From Parcubacteria group bacterium GW2011_GWA2_40_14 (GTDB taxonomy: Bacteria > Patescibacteriota > Minisyncoccia > Phycocordibacterales > DATDWN01): 42,979 bases of DNA. The notes beneath the pieces were generated by a model that was given only the letters and a program-made list of their open reading frames with translations, was not told the origin of the DNA and made no database searches. The stretch spans positions 1 through 42,979 of the forward strand of contig LBYF01000002.1 of NCBI GenBank assembly GCA_000996025.1, in the 5' to 3' direction. The position numbers and the translations under genes are program-made. Of this stretch, positions 16,871 to 24,846 are shown piece by piece. Each line of letters begins with the position of its first letter. Position 1 is the first letter of the stretch.

Positions 16871-17844
16871 AATTTTTTATATGATTGCTTAATAATTTCT
16901 AAAACATATTTTGCTTCTCTCAAAGACTTGTTGCTAACATCGTGTTTACGTATTTTTTGAAAAAAGATGTTGCACTCTCTTTTCCATGATAAATCCTCGT
17001 CAGGGAAATTATGCTCGGTTATTTTTGGTGGTCCCATTTTTTTACTCATTTTATACAATGTTAGTTTTTCTGCACCGTAACTTCTACCTAGCCCATCTAT
17101 TTGAATTTTTGCTGTCCGGAGCATTATTTCAAAAGAAAAGAGATTTTTCCACTCAAGGCAAGTTGCTGATAAATTTGCGGCCACATTCCCACCCTTTAAA
17201 AGCAAGAAGGATGTATCCTCAAGTTTTGTTTTCCAAAAAAGAGTTCCGACGAAACTGCCATGATACTTCAATTCTCCAGAGAAATAATTCACCAAATCAA
17301 TAAGATGAGACCCTTGATCCAAGAGTTCGCCTCCACCTGCTATATCTTTATCAAATCTCCATTCTTTTTCGTATCCTAATCTTCCTCCATGGCCGTACTT
17401 GGCTCGAATGAACAAAACTTCACCGAATTTTTTTGAATCAACAATTTCTTTTGCCTTAAGTATTGCCGGATGATACCTGTGATTATAGCCGAACATTACC
17501 ACCACTTTTTTATATCCATAAGCTTTAATGATTTCTTCCAAATCCTTGGTACTCCTCCCTCCAGGTTTTTCTACTAATACATGTTTGCCATGCAAGATAG
17601 CTGACGCAGCAATTTTAGATAAATATTTATTAGGTGTTGATATAATTAATGCTTCTATATGGAAATCATTTACTACTTTTTTCCAATCTGTCTCACTCTG
17701 ACAGTTAAATTCACGGGCAAACCTTTGCGCCTTTTTTTTATCTGTATCGCAAATAGTAGCTAAGTGTGCACCCTTTGGCAGAAATAAGGCCCTTTTCCTT
17801 CCTATTAAACCTGCTCCAATGATTGCAACATTTATTTTTTTCAT
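16867..17844 (-). CDS. Gfo/Idh/MocA family oxidoreductase
   Basis: An NAD(P)-dependent sugar oxidoreductase. With the ATG at 17844 the protein is about 325 residues. AIIGAGLIG (7-15) is the Rossmann loop and EKPGG (92-96) carries the family's Lys. The C-terminal half has the AGGGELLDQGSHLIDL motif with the conserved Asp and His. The frame is open upstream to 17925, but that start would lie inside the dehydrogenase gene and add residues before the Rossmann strand. The chosen ATG is 4 bases after the upstream TAG stop. Family members oxidise or reduce sugar nucleotides at C3 or elsewhere; the substrate here is unknown. Confidence 0.87.
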   Translation of the reverse strand: MKKINVAIIGAGLIGRKRALFLPKGAHLATICDTDKKKAQRFAREFNCQSETDWKKVVNDFHIEALIISTPNKYLSKIAASAILHGKHVLVEKPGGRSTKDLEEIIKAYGYKKVVVMFGYNHRYHPAILKAKEIVDSKKFGEVLFIRAKYGHGGRLGYEKEWRFDKDIAGGGELLDQGSHLIDLVNYFSGELKYHGSFVGTLFWKTKLEDTSFLLLKGGNVAANLSATCLEWKNLFSFEIMLRTAKIQIDGLGRSYGAEKLTLYKMSKKMGPPKITEHNFPDEDLSWKRECNIFFQKIRKHDVSNKSLREAKYVLEIIKQSYKKL

Positions 17845-17848
17845 ATTA

Positions 17849-19132
17849 CTATATTCCCATTCCAATGTATGTGAAACCATTCTTTCTGTATAGATCGGCC
17901 GGAAGAAAGTTTTTTGTGTCAACAATAACAGCCTTATTCATGAGAGGCGCAATGGTCTGTGGGTTAATTTCCTTAAACTCATCCCAATCAGTCATTAACA
18001 CCACCATATCAAGTTTACGGAAAAAATTCGGAAGCTTTGTACAGACTTCAATGAAGGGGCTACTTGCAATAGGCTTTTTTATTGCTGGATCAAAAGCCTT
18101 AATGATACAACCTTTAGCTTTCAGTAGCACTGCCAACTCTAGCGACATTGACCTTCTCAAAGTATCAGTTTTAGGTTTATAGGTCAATCCAAGAATTCCT
18201 ATGGTTTTACCCCTAAGTGAGAAATTAGGAATCATTATTTTTTTAAGAAGCATGGGCAATCTGCCTTTGTTGACAGCATATACTGCATCAAGTAACTTTG
18301 ATGCAGTATTGGTCTCTTTGGCTATTTTCCGAAGAGATTGAACGTCCCTACCTAAAGTCCCACCACCAAACCCTAGTCCTGGGTTTAGTGAAGCGTGTGG
18401 ACTGACTCGTTTATCTGATTTCAGAGCTTTTACCACGTCCGTCATGTCCGCCCCTACTTTTTCTGAAATATCAGACAGTTCGCTACTCCAGGAAATGCAG
18501 AGGGCGAGGTAGCTATTCAAGGCATGTTTAACCATTTCTGCACTTTCCAAGCCCATAGTTATAATTGGGCAATTAAACGAAAAATTGCGTTCAAATTGCT
18601 TTAATTCTTCACTATTATCTGACCCCAAAATGATGCGGTCCGGTTCTAAAAAAGATGAGAAAGCTTGACCGAGTTTTAGGTTCTCAGGAAAATAGACTAC
18701 TTTTGGATTCTTCCATCCTTTTTTCTTTAAAACATTAATCAAAGTTCTTGATGTCCCAACCGGAATCTGGCTTGATATGACAATAACGGTTCGAGATGAT
18801 ACGTTTGCGGCGACAATTTTAAATAGTTTCTTAATTATACTCATATCAGAGGTATCTTTGTCATCAACCTCCACATCATAAGTGATGAAAATATAATCCT
18901 TATCTCTCAAAATCTTTTCTTCCGTAGAAAAGATTAAATTTTTGTTTATATGTTTTTTCAATAGTTCGTCAAGATCAGGCTCAAAAATTGGTGTAATCCC
19001 TTTATTAAGATTTTTTATTAAATTTTTATCAATATCAAAACCAAAAACATTAAACCCTAGTTTGGCTAAAGATGTTGCATAAACACAACCCAAGTGCCAA
19101 AGTCCAACAACTGCAACATTTTTATTTTTCAT
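17849..19132 (-). CDS. UDP-glucose/GDP-mannose dehydrogenase family protein lacking the catalytic Cys
   Basis: The 427-residue chain follows the nucleotide-sugar 6-dehydrogenase plan. VAVVGLWHLG (6-15) binds NAD, PVGTSR (124-129) is the conserved Thr loop, and PENLKLG (149-155) carries the Glu. AEMVKHALN (198-206) holds the active-site Lys202 and Asn206. In ordinary members the next motif is GFGGSCFPKD, whose Cys forms the thiohemiacetal. Here it reads GFGGGTLGRD (254-263), with Thr259 in place of Cys. A full alcohol-to-acid oxidation by the usual mechanism is therefore unlikely; a single oxidation step is possible (inference). It overlaps the upstream SDR by 11 bases. Confidence 0.85.
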   Translation of the reverse strand: MKNKNVAVVGLWHLGCVYATSLAKLGFNVFGFDIDKNLIKNLNKGITPIFEPDLDELLKKHINKNLIFSTEEKILRDKDYIFITYDVEVDDKDTSDMSIIKKLFKIVAANVSSRTVIVISSQIPVGTSRTLINVLKKKGWKNPKVVYFPENLKLGQAFSSFLEPDRIILGSDNSEELKQFERNFSFNCPIITMGLESAEMVKHALNSYLALCISWSSELSDISEKVGADMTDVVKALKSDKRVSPHASLNPGLGFGGGTLGRDVQSLRKIAKETNTASKLLDAVYAVNKGRLPMLLKKIMIPNFSLRGKTIGILGLTYKPKTDTLRRSMSLELAVLLKAKGCIIKAFDPAIKKPIASSPFIEVCTKLPNFFRKLDMVVLMTDWDEFKEINPQTIAPLMNKAVIVDTKNFLPADLYRKNGFTYIGMGI

Positions 19133-19967
19133 AAAAAAAATCGTTATCTATTCTCCGTAATTTAAACAAGTCATTCTTCTTTAACTTTTTCAAGATATCA
19201 GTCCTATCCCATTTAGCGCTTAACAATCTTCCACTTATATGATCTGCCTCGGGTGAGCATAGAAAAGCTACCAAACTAGTAATTTGCTCTGTGGAACTTT
19301 CCCCTTCTTTCTTTTGTTTCAAAGCGTCATTGTACATTTGGAGTCCAGCTTTCTTTTGTCCTTGGGCGATCAAATAATCCGTGATGCCCGTATTGACCGA
19401 ACCGGGCGAGATACAGTTCACTTGTATGCCTAATACCCCAATCTCTGTGGCTAGGGTCTCCGTAAAACCAGAGACAGCAATCTTTGATGTATAGTAAGCT
19501 GAAAAGTTAGGTAATGCTTTTTTCCCACCTATACCTCCTCCAGCCAAATTGACAATCTTGCCCTTTTTTTGTTTTTTCATAATAGGCAACACAAATCGTG
19601 TGCAATATACGGTCCCAAAGACATTTGTTTCTATTGTTTTTGTCCACTTTTTCAAGTCCGCCCTGGTAAACTCCCCAATTTCACCATAAATCCCAGCATT
19701 GTTGATTAATATATCAATGGTCCCAAATTTTTTTAGAGCAAAATTTATCAGCCAACGACAATCAGAAATTTTAGAAACGTCAGCCGTAATACCAAAAAAT
19801 CTTTTGCCGGTTGGATCTATTTCTCTAGAAATTGCATCGACATCTTCCTTTTTCCGCGCACAGATAAGTACTGTAGCCCCACGTTCAAAAAAATTCGTAG
19901 CGATTGCCTTACCAATGCCTTTTGACCCTCCAGTAACTATGACATATTTACCGCTAAAATCATTCAT
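19122..19967 (-). CDS. Classical SDR oxidoreductase with atypical active-site Ser
   Basis: A 281-residue classical short-chain dehydrogenase. VTGGSKGIGKAIA (11-23) is the TGxxxGxG loop, INNAG (88-92) the central motif, and YYTSK (158-162) the YxxxK pair. The strand that normally carries the catalytic Ser reads VNLAGGG (139-145), so Ser appears replaced by Ala or Gly. The fold is certain; activity may be altered or may use another residue. A C-terminal extension beyond 250 residues holds SAKWDRTDILKKLKKND. It starts one base after the transaldolase gene ends and overlaps the next gene by 11 bases, so it belongs to a coupled operon. Confidence 0.83.
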   Translation of the reverse strand: MNDFSGKYVIVTGGSKGIGKAIATNFFERGATVLICARKKEDVDAISREIDPTGKRFFGITADVSKISDCRWLINFALKKFGTIDILINNAGIYGEIGEFTRADLKKWTKTIETNVFGTVYCTRFVLPIMKKQKKGKIVNLAGGGIGGKKALPNFSAYYTSKIAVSGFTETLATEIGVLGIQVNCISPGSVNTGITDYLIAQGQKKAGLQMYNDALKQKKEGESSTEQITSLVAFLCSPEADHISGRLLSAKWDRTDILKKLKKNDLFKLRRIDNDFFYEK

Positions 19968-19968
19968 A

Positions 19969-20754
19969 TTAGAGTTGTTTTTTTAGCGCTTGCCATGATG
20001 CATCAAAATCTGCATTGGTTTCAATTGTTCGCTGACTATAGAGCATTGCTTGGAGTACAGCAGGTTGAATTGTTACAATATTTGCACCAGCAGCAAAGGC
20101 CTGGCCAATCTGTGATACATTGCGAATACTGCCAACAATCAACTTTGGAATATCATATCCACCACTTTTTAGAAAATTTATAAGCCCCTCTGTAATTTTT
20201 GCTGGATGAGAATTTACATCAGTTAGCTGTCCAAGGATTGGATGATTTTTCTGAAACTCATTACTAGTTCTATATTTCTCTTGATCCTCAATACTGCGAG
20301 CCCAAAATAAACTAACGAATGACGGTGTTGGGTGATTTCTGATTGCTAGTGATGCGATTACTAGTTGTTCAAAGTTCATCATTGCAGTAACGTTCACAGG
20401 AATCTTTAAGTCGCCAAGTTTTTTTATAACATTTAAACACTTTATGTCCGAGGGAATCATTGGGACCTTAACAATAATATTCCTGGCAATTTGTCTGTAT
20501 TTTTTTGCTTCGCTGACCATTTGTTCAATACTGGCAGTACTATCCGTAAGCTCAATGGAAACCGGTTTGTCATTCATTATCTTACAAATCTTTTTGATTG
20601 TCGGGATTACTTGTTTCAAAGTCAATCCATCTTTTAGCATAATGCTTTGATTTGTGGTAACGCCATCAATAATCCCCGTAGCGTTCCATTTTTCAATTTC
20701 TTTTACACTGGATGAGTCAAGAAAAATACTGCGGTTATAATCAATTTTTTTCAT
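19969..20754 (-). CDS. Transaldolase family protein (TalC/Fsa-like)
   Basis: A 261-residue TIM-barrel aldolase. FLDSSSVKEIEKW (11-23) and GVTTNQSI (31-38) match the transaldolase start, and NIIVKVPM (92-99) carries the Schiff-base Lys (K96). NVTAMM and FVSLFWAR follow, where short transaldolases have similar segments. It is larger than the compact FSA group (about 220). It may move three-carbon units to balance sedoheptulose 7-phosphate for the heptose genes just upstream, or make or split a special ketose for this operon (inference). A Shine-Dalgarno sequence (AAGGAAAAG on the minus strand, 20762-20770) precedes the ATG. It is first in a five-gene operon. Confidence 0.85.
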   Translation of the reverse strand: MKKIDYNRSIFLDSSSVKEIEKWNATGIIDGVTTNQSIMLKDGLTLKQVIPTIKKICKIMNDKPVSIELTDSTASIEQMVSEAKKYRQIARNIIVKVPMIPSDIKCLNVIKKLGDLKIPVNVTAMMNFEQLVIASLAIRNHPTPSFVSLFWARSIEDQEKYRTSNEFQKNHPILGQLTDVNSHPAKITEGLINFLKSGGYDIPKLIVGSIRNVSQIGQAFAAGANIVTIQPAVLQAMLYSQRTIETNADFDASWQALKKQL

Positions 20755-20818
20755 ATTATTACTTTTCCTTTTTTAGATTATAAGTGATATAATATACTCT
20801 TAATTAGCAATTTGCAAT
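20755..20818. promoter_or_regulatory. Divergent promoter region, transaldolase operon / gmhB
   Basis: This spacer separates two divergent operons. A plus-strand TATAAT lies at 20788-20793, 25 bases before the ATG at 20819. A minus-strand TATAAT lies at 20777-20782, 22 bases before the ATG at 20754. Neither has a convincing -35 box at the normal distance. Two near-consensus -10 boxes so close together suggest back-to-back transcription; this is based only on motifs. Confidence 0.5.
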
Positions 20819-21409
20819 ATGAAAAATAGGGCTTTATTCATAGATAGAGATGGCGTAATCAACCATATGATATTGCAAAAGAATGGCAACTTTGATTCCC
20901 CGCAAAATCCCGCCCAAATCATGCTTGTGGATGGCGTTGTTGATGTAATTTTACTAATGAATAATCTAAATATTCCTGTTATAGAAGTATCCAACCAACC
21001 CGGAGTTGCCCTTGGAAAAATGAATTGGCAACTTCTAGAGAATATAGAAAACAAGATTCATTCTTTACTTAATGAACGAGGAGTACATATACATAAATCT
21101 TATCGATGCTTCCACCATCCAGAATCTGGTATAAGTGACCTTAAGATGATTTGTCAGTGTCGAAAACCGAATCCCGGACTTTTGCTACAGGCAACCTCTG
21201 AATACAAACTAGACCTTGAACAATGTATCATTTTGGGAGATAATGCTACTGATATGGAAGCTGGCAGAAAAATCGGGTGCAGGACCATACTCTTTTTTCA
21301 TACAAACGACCTGCCACACAAGATAAAGACTAAAGAAACATATCCCGCTGAATTCAGAGTTCGCTCACATGCCGAAGTTATTCCTATATTAAAAAAATTA
21401 TTTTTATGA
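20819..21409 (+). CDS. gmhB: HAD phosphatase, D-glycero-manno-heptose-1,7-bisphosphate phosphatase-like
   Basis: A 196-residue HAD-IIIA phosphatase. FIDRDGVINH (7-16) has the nucleophile and acid Asp (DxD). EVSNQPGV (56-63) is motif II. C97, H99, C112 and C114 match the Zn-binding loop of GmhB, followed by CRKPNPG (114-120) with the Lys of motif III. GDNATDMEAG (140-149) is motif IV. GmhB removes the C7 phosphate from heptose 1,7-bisphosphate. The next gene, a guanylyltransferase candidate, overlaps by ATGA, and the kinase and isomerase genes lie just beyond, which supports this role. A histidinol-phosphatase activity is a less likely alternative. Confidence 0.87.
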   Translation: MKNRALFIDRDGVINHMILQKNGNFDSPQNPAQIMLVDGVVDVILLMNNLNIPVIEVSNQPGVALGKMNWQLLENIENKIHSLLNERGVHIHKSYRCFHHPESGISDLKMICQCRKPNPGLLLQATSEYKLDLEQCIILGDNATDMEAGRKIGCRTILFFHTNDLPHKIKTKETYPAEFRVRSHAEVIPILKKLFL

Positions 21410-22128
21410 AAGCTATAATTGTTGCAGGTGGTACAGGAGGACGACTGCGACCGCTGACTGATAACATTCCGAAGCCGATGATTGAAATTTCTGGTAAACC
21501 CATTCTGGAGCATATCATCAATTTTTTAGGCAAAAATGGTGTTAAAGATATTATTCTTGCCTTATGTCATTTACCCGAGCCAATCATGAATTATTTCAAA
21601 GATGGCAAAGATTTTGGTGTAAATATCACCTATGTTTTTGAGGACCCAAAAGTACCTATGGGCACTGCAGGGGCAATCTTCTCCGCCCGCAAGCACATAT
21701 CTGATACATTTATTGTGGAATACGCAGACACATTAAGAGAACTTGATGTTGAAGAAATGATAAAGTTTCATAAAGCATCTGGAAGCTTTGCCACTATTAA
21801 TGCATATCAACATCGTGGCATTAATCATAAAAGTACTTTGCATTTTACCGAAGATAATATACTTACTAAATTTGAAGAACGTCAAACCTCACAAAACCTA
21901 GAGAAAGGTTTTGCTTGGTCAAACGCTGCCTTTTATATATTCAATCCAGAAATATTTGAATATATCAACGAAAATACAAAATCAGATTTTTCACATGATA
22001 TTTTCCCAAAATTATTATCACTGAACAAAAAGATTTCTGTATTTCCCACTACAAGTTATTTAATGGATATCGGAACGATAGAAAGTTTAGAGAAAGCTAG
22101 AGAGGATATGGCTAAAAAGTCTGCCTAA
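21406..22128 (+). CDS. hddC: Heptose-1-phosphate guanylyltransferase-like nucleotidyltransferase
   Basis: A 240-residue GT-A nucleotidyltransferase. VAGGTGGRLRPLT (6-18) is the nucleotide-binding loop; the usual GTR reads GGR, a small departure. IPKPM (21-25) carries the conserved Lys, VEYADTLRE the metal-site Asp, and YLMDIGTIESLEKA the closing family motif. Its place beside gmhB, gmhA and hddA homologues suggests D-glycero-D-manno-heptose 1-phosphate guanylyltransferase (HddC), giving GDP-heptose. From sequence alone another hexose-1-phosphate nucleotidyltransferase is possible. Its last 4 bases overlap the convergent gmhA gene. Confidence 0.8.
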   Translation: MKAIIVAGGTGGRLRPLTDNIPKPMIEISGKPILEHIINFLGKNGVKDIILALCHLPEPIMNYFKDGKDFGVNITYVFEDPKVPMGTAGAIFSARKHISDTFIVEYADTLRELDVEEMIKFHKASGSFATINAYQHRGINHKSTLHFTEDNILTKFEERQTSQNLEKGFAWSNAAFYIFNPEIFEYINENTKSDFSHDIFPKLLSLNKKISVFPTTSYLMDIGTIESLEKAREDMAKKSA

Positions 22129-22709
22129 CTTCGTAATTTCGGATGTGTGACAATTGAGTGCCAGATGACAGCTTGAAAACTTTCCGAAAGTGGTGTAATC
22201 AGTTCAGGTTCCGAAATGGGAAGATGAATTGATACTTTTGCCACTTTTTTGGTATAACCTCCATCACGACTTACAATACCAAGAATTGGACTACCCACTT
22301 TTTTTGCAAATTCCAAAGCTTTAACAATATTAACGCTTATGTTTTTTTCTATATTTCCGCCACCAACAGAAAAGACCATAACCACATCATTTGAACTTAG
22401 TTGGCTAACCTCTAACCACTTATTAAAGACAGTATCAAAGCCATCATCATTCGCGCGGGCTGTCAATTCAGAGACATTATCCGTAGGGGCATAAGCTTCT
22501 ATCTTGCAAATTTTGCGAAAATCATTTACTGCGTGAGAGCAGTTTCCGGCAGACCCGCCAACACCGAGTAAGAAAAGTCTGCCGCCTTTTTTCTTGAGAT
22601 TGACTAGGACTTTTATAGTTGCCTCAATTTCTTGTCGATTAATTTGACCTATGAGCTTGACTGCAGCATCTAGGTACATCCCAATATAATTTGTCATTTT
22701 TGTTTGCAT
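22125..22709 (-). CDS. gmhA: Sedoheptulose-7-phosphate isomerase-like SIS protein
   Basis: A 194-residue SIS-domain protein. FLLGVGGSAGNCSHAVNDF is the phosphosugar-binding Ser loop, with the His of the GmhA metal site. VSELTARANDDGFDTVF matches the GmhA segment that reads SxxxNDxGFxxxF. MVFSVGGGNIEKN is the second loop, where the usual STSGNS is changed to SVGGGN. GmhA converts sedoheptulose 7-phosphate to D-glycero-D-manno-heptose 7-phosphate. The kinase gene lies 4 bases upstream in the same operon. ATG 22697 (Met5) is an alternative start. Confidence 0.83.
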   Translation of the reverse strand: MQTKMTNYIGMYLDAAVKLIGQINRQEIEATIKVLVNLKKKGGRLFLLGVGGSAGNCSHAVNDFRKICKIEAYAPTDNVSELTARANDDGFDTVFNKWLEVSQLSSNDVVMVFSVGGGNIEKNISVNIVKALEFAKKVGSPILGIVSRDGGYTKKVAKVSIHLPISEPELITPLSESFQAVIWHSIVTHPKLRS

Positions 22710-22713
22710 AATG

Positions 22714-23772
22714 TTAAAAATTCAGTACAACTTTACTACCTTCCATATCAAATCGCACCTTCGTCTCTTCCAAACCTATTTCTTTCATCCTTTTTCTAAA
22801 AGCCGACTTATTATCTTTAACATAAAAGACAAACCAACCTCCGCCTCCTGCACCCATTATCTTTCCTCCAGAAGCTCCACTCTTCATGGCTTCAGCATAC
22901 CATCTGTCTATCTGGGAATTAGAAACATGCTTTGATAATGTTTTCTTTATCTGCCAATGTTTGTCAAGGGTAACGCCAAAACTATCTACATCACCCTTCA
23001 AAAGATATTCTTTAGCTTTTTGACCTAATTTTTTTATATCATCCAGAGCTTTAATATGCCTTGCTGTAGCATGCTCTTTCTGGTCCGCAAGTGCTAAACT
23101 GGTATCCCTTAATATACCCGTTCTAAAAAACAAAAGGTTTGATTCCAATTCTAGAATTGTATGTAAAGATAAATGCAAAGGATAAACTGTAACCTTCCCT
23201 GTCGTATCCCTTTCAAAATATTTAAAACCTCCAAGAGCAACGATGTATTGGTCTTGCGGACCAATAAAATCACGACCTATCTTAAAACGCTCAATAGAAA
23301 AAGCTTTCTTTGCCAAATCAAGCTGTGAAATAGATTCTCTCTTTAAGCAATATAAAGCATTCAATAGTCCAACCTCTAGAGCTGCTGAACCACCTAAACC
23401 AGACCTTCCTGACACTTCCGAGTTAATATTGAGACTTACTCCGCTTAGTATTCCCGTGTGTTCAAGACAGGCTTTAACATATGGGTTTGGAATATCTTTG
23501 TATGAATGGCCTTGCGTGGCTTCCTGGCCATATGAGTAACTTATAAAGTTCGGATTCTCGCCCATAGTCAGTGTCACAACTAAATAGCGATTAATGGAAA
23601 CACTGACCCAAGCTCCACCGTGAAGATTACTGTACCAATCAACATCTGTTCCCCCACCAGAGAGTGTAATGCGCATAGGTGTTTGAGTAACTATGACCGC
23701 CCTATCGCGAGAATTATGAGCATAGTAGTTTTCCTTGGGATTTTTACCCATCTTTTTCTGAATTTTTGACAT
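22714..23772 (-). CDS. hddA: D-glycero-D-manno-heptose 7-phosphate kinase-like GHMP kinase
   Basis: A 352-residue GHMP kinase. TPMRITLSGGGTDVDWY (31-47) is the N-terminal family motif of HddA, GRSGLGGSAALEVG (122-135) the ATP loop, and GGKIMGAGGGGWFVFYV the C-terminal motif. HddA phosphorylates heptose 7-phosphate at C1 for the GDP-linked branch, in contrast to HldE of the ADP branch. The ATG at 23772 is chosen because a TATAAT box with a matching -35 ends 6 bases upstream. The longer open frame to 23862 would start upstream of that promoter. gmhA follows after 4 bases. Confidence 0.88.
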   Translation of the reverse strand: MSKIQKKMGKNPKENYYAHNSRDRAVIVTQTPMRITLSGGGTDVDWYSNLHGGAWVSVSINRYLVVTLTMGENPNFISYSYGQEATQGHSYKDIPNPYVKACLEHTGILSGVSLNINSEVSGRSGLGGSAALEVGLLNALYCLKRESISQLDLAKKAFSIERFKIGRDFIGPQDQYIVALGGFKYFERDTTGKVTVYPLHLSLHTILELESNLLFFRTGILRDTSLALADQKEHATARHIKALDDIKKLGQKAKEYLLKGDVDSFGVTLDKHWQIKKTLSKHVSNSQIDRWYAEAMKSGASGGKIMGAGGGGWFVFYVKDNKSAFRKRMKEIGLEETKVRFDMEGSKVVLNF

Positions 23773-23778
23773 AAGGGA

Positions 23779-23806
23779 ATTATAACTATGATAGCGACGA
23801 ATGCAA
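23779..23806 (-). promoter_or_regulatory. Promoter for hddA-gmhA, probably leaderless
   Basis: On the minus strand TTGCAT (23801-23806) and a perfect TATAAT (23779-23784) are separated by 16 bases. Only six bases separate the -10 box from the ATG at 23772, so the transcript should begin at or next to the start codon. A plus-strand TATAAT (23817-23822) nearby could serve the divergent methyltransferase gene. Confidence 0.6.
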
Positions 23807-23865
23807 GTAAATATTATATAATTGCTTTTGTTCCAAAAAAATGTTTTAATGAAATAATACAAAAA

Positions 23866-24846
23866 ATGATTGGCAAAATACTAAAAAATGTAGTCCACCA
23901 ACTATTGATTAAGTGCATAATTATAAAAAATAAGTTTGGAGATAAACTCTCTGACTGGATGTTGCCAGAGGGAACAGAAGAAGAAAAATTTAGAATTAGT
24001 ATTCTAAGAAATGACATAAACTCTCTCCCCAAACTTCAAGAAAAAGATTCTATTGTCTCCGAACAAGAATGGGATAGACATAGAATGACTCTGCGAGATC
24101 ATATTATGAGACTGGATCCGCGTAATTTTTTGCGCTGGCCAGTGGTTATTTCCACAATGTTTTTTTCTGGAAAAATTGTAGAACTGGAATACTTAAAAAG
24201 TCTTCCAGATTGGGCAGAATACGATAAAGCTATTACCGAATCTACTATAGGTAAACCAAAAAACTTCCCTGATTTTAAGAGATCAAGCGGTAATCTCATC
24301 CACCATGCATACAGTATCGCTCTTTTTTCTGAAACATTCTCTCTTAAAATAAAGTCTTGTCATAATATTTTTGAATTTGGCGGTGGGTATGGTAGTCTAG
24401 TTCGTTTTATGTATCAATTTGGATTTACAGGGAAATATATCATTTTTGATCTTCCAGAATTTTCTTTCCTTCAGAAATACTATCTTTCTGGAATCCCGAG
24501 ACTTGGTATTGACTTCAACAAAAATACAGAAAGAACGGAGAAAGTAGTCTCACTGACAACAACCATTGAACAAAGCGTGAACTCCGTCGGAAATAAGCCA
24601 TTAGACATTTTTATAGCCCTTTGGTCACTTAGTGAATGTCCTATTGCCCTTAGGGAAGAAATTTTCAAATTACTACCATTGCCAAAATATTTCCTAATTG
24701 CTTACCAAGAAAAATTCAACAATATTGACAATGTTGATTATTTCAAAAAATTGGCCATTCTACGTCCAGAGTACAGATGGATTGACTTTCCTATTTTACA
24801 TCTGCCGGGCAATCGTTATTTTTTTGGCAAAAAAATAGAAGGGTAG
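23866..24846 (+). CDS. Putative sugar O-methyltransferase
   Basis: A methyltransferase of about 326 residues with the ATG at 23866. EFGGGYGSLVR (170-180) is the SAM-binding motif I and has the FGGGYG form typical of the putative sugar O-methyltransferase family. FDLPEFSFLQKYYL follows as the second strand region, and LWSLSECPI as motif-4-like. The N-terminal 130 residues are a family-specific domain. The frame is open to an ATG at 23788, but a TATAAT at 23817-23822 would put the transcript start after it. The 3' end overlaps the convergent nucleotidyltransferase gene by 31 bases. The sugar methylated is unknown. Confidence 0.8.
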   Translation: MIGKILKNVVHQLLIKCIIIKNKFGDKLSDWMLPEGTEEEKFRISILRNDINSLPKLQEKDSIVSEQEWDRHRMTLRDHIMRLDPRNFLRWPVVISTMFFSGKIVELEYLKSLPDWAEYDKAITESTIGKPKNFPDFKRSSGNLIHHAYSIALFSETFSLKIKSCHNIFEFGGGYGSLVRFMYQFGFTGKYIIFDLPEFSFLQKYYLSGIPRLGIDFNKNTERTEKVVSLTTTIEQSVNSVGNKPLDIFIALWSLSECPIALREEIFKLLPLPKYFLIAYQEKFNNIDNVDYFKKLAILRPEYRWIDFPILHLPGNRYFFGKKIEG

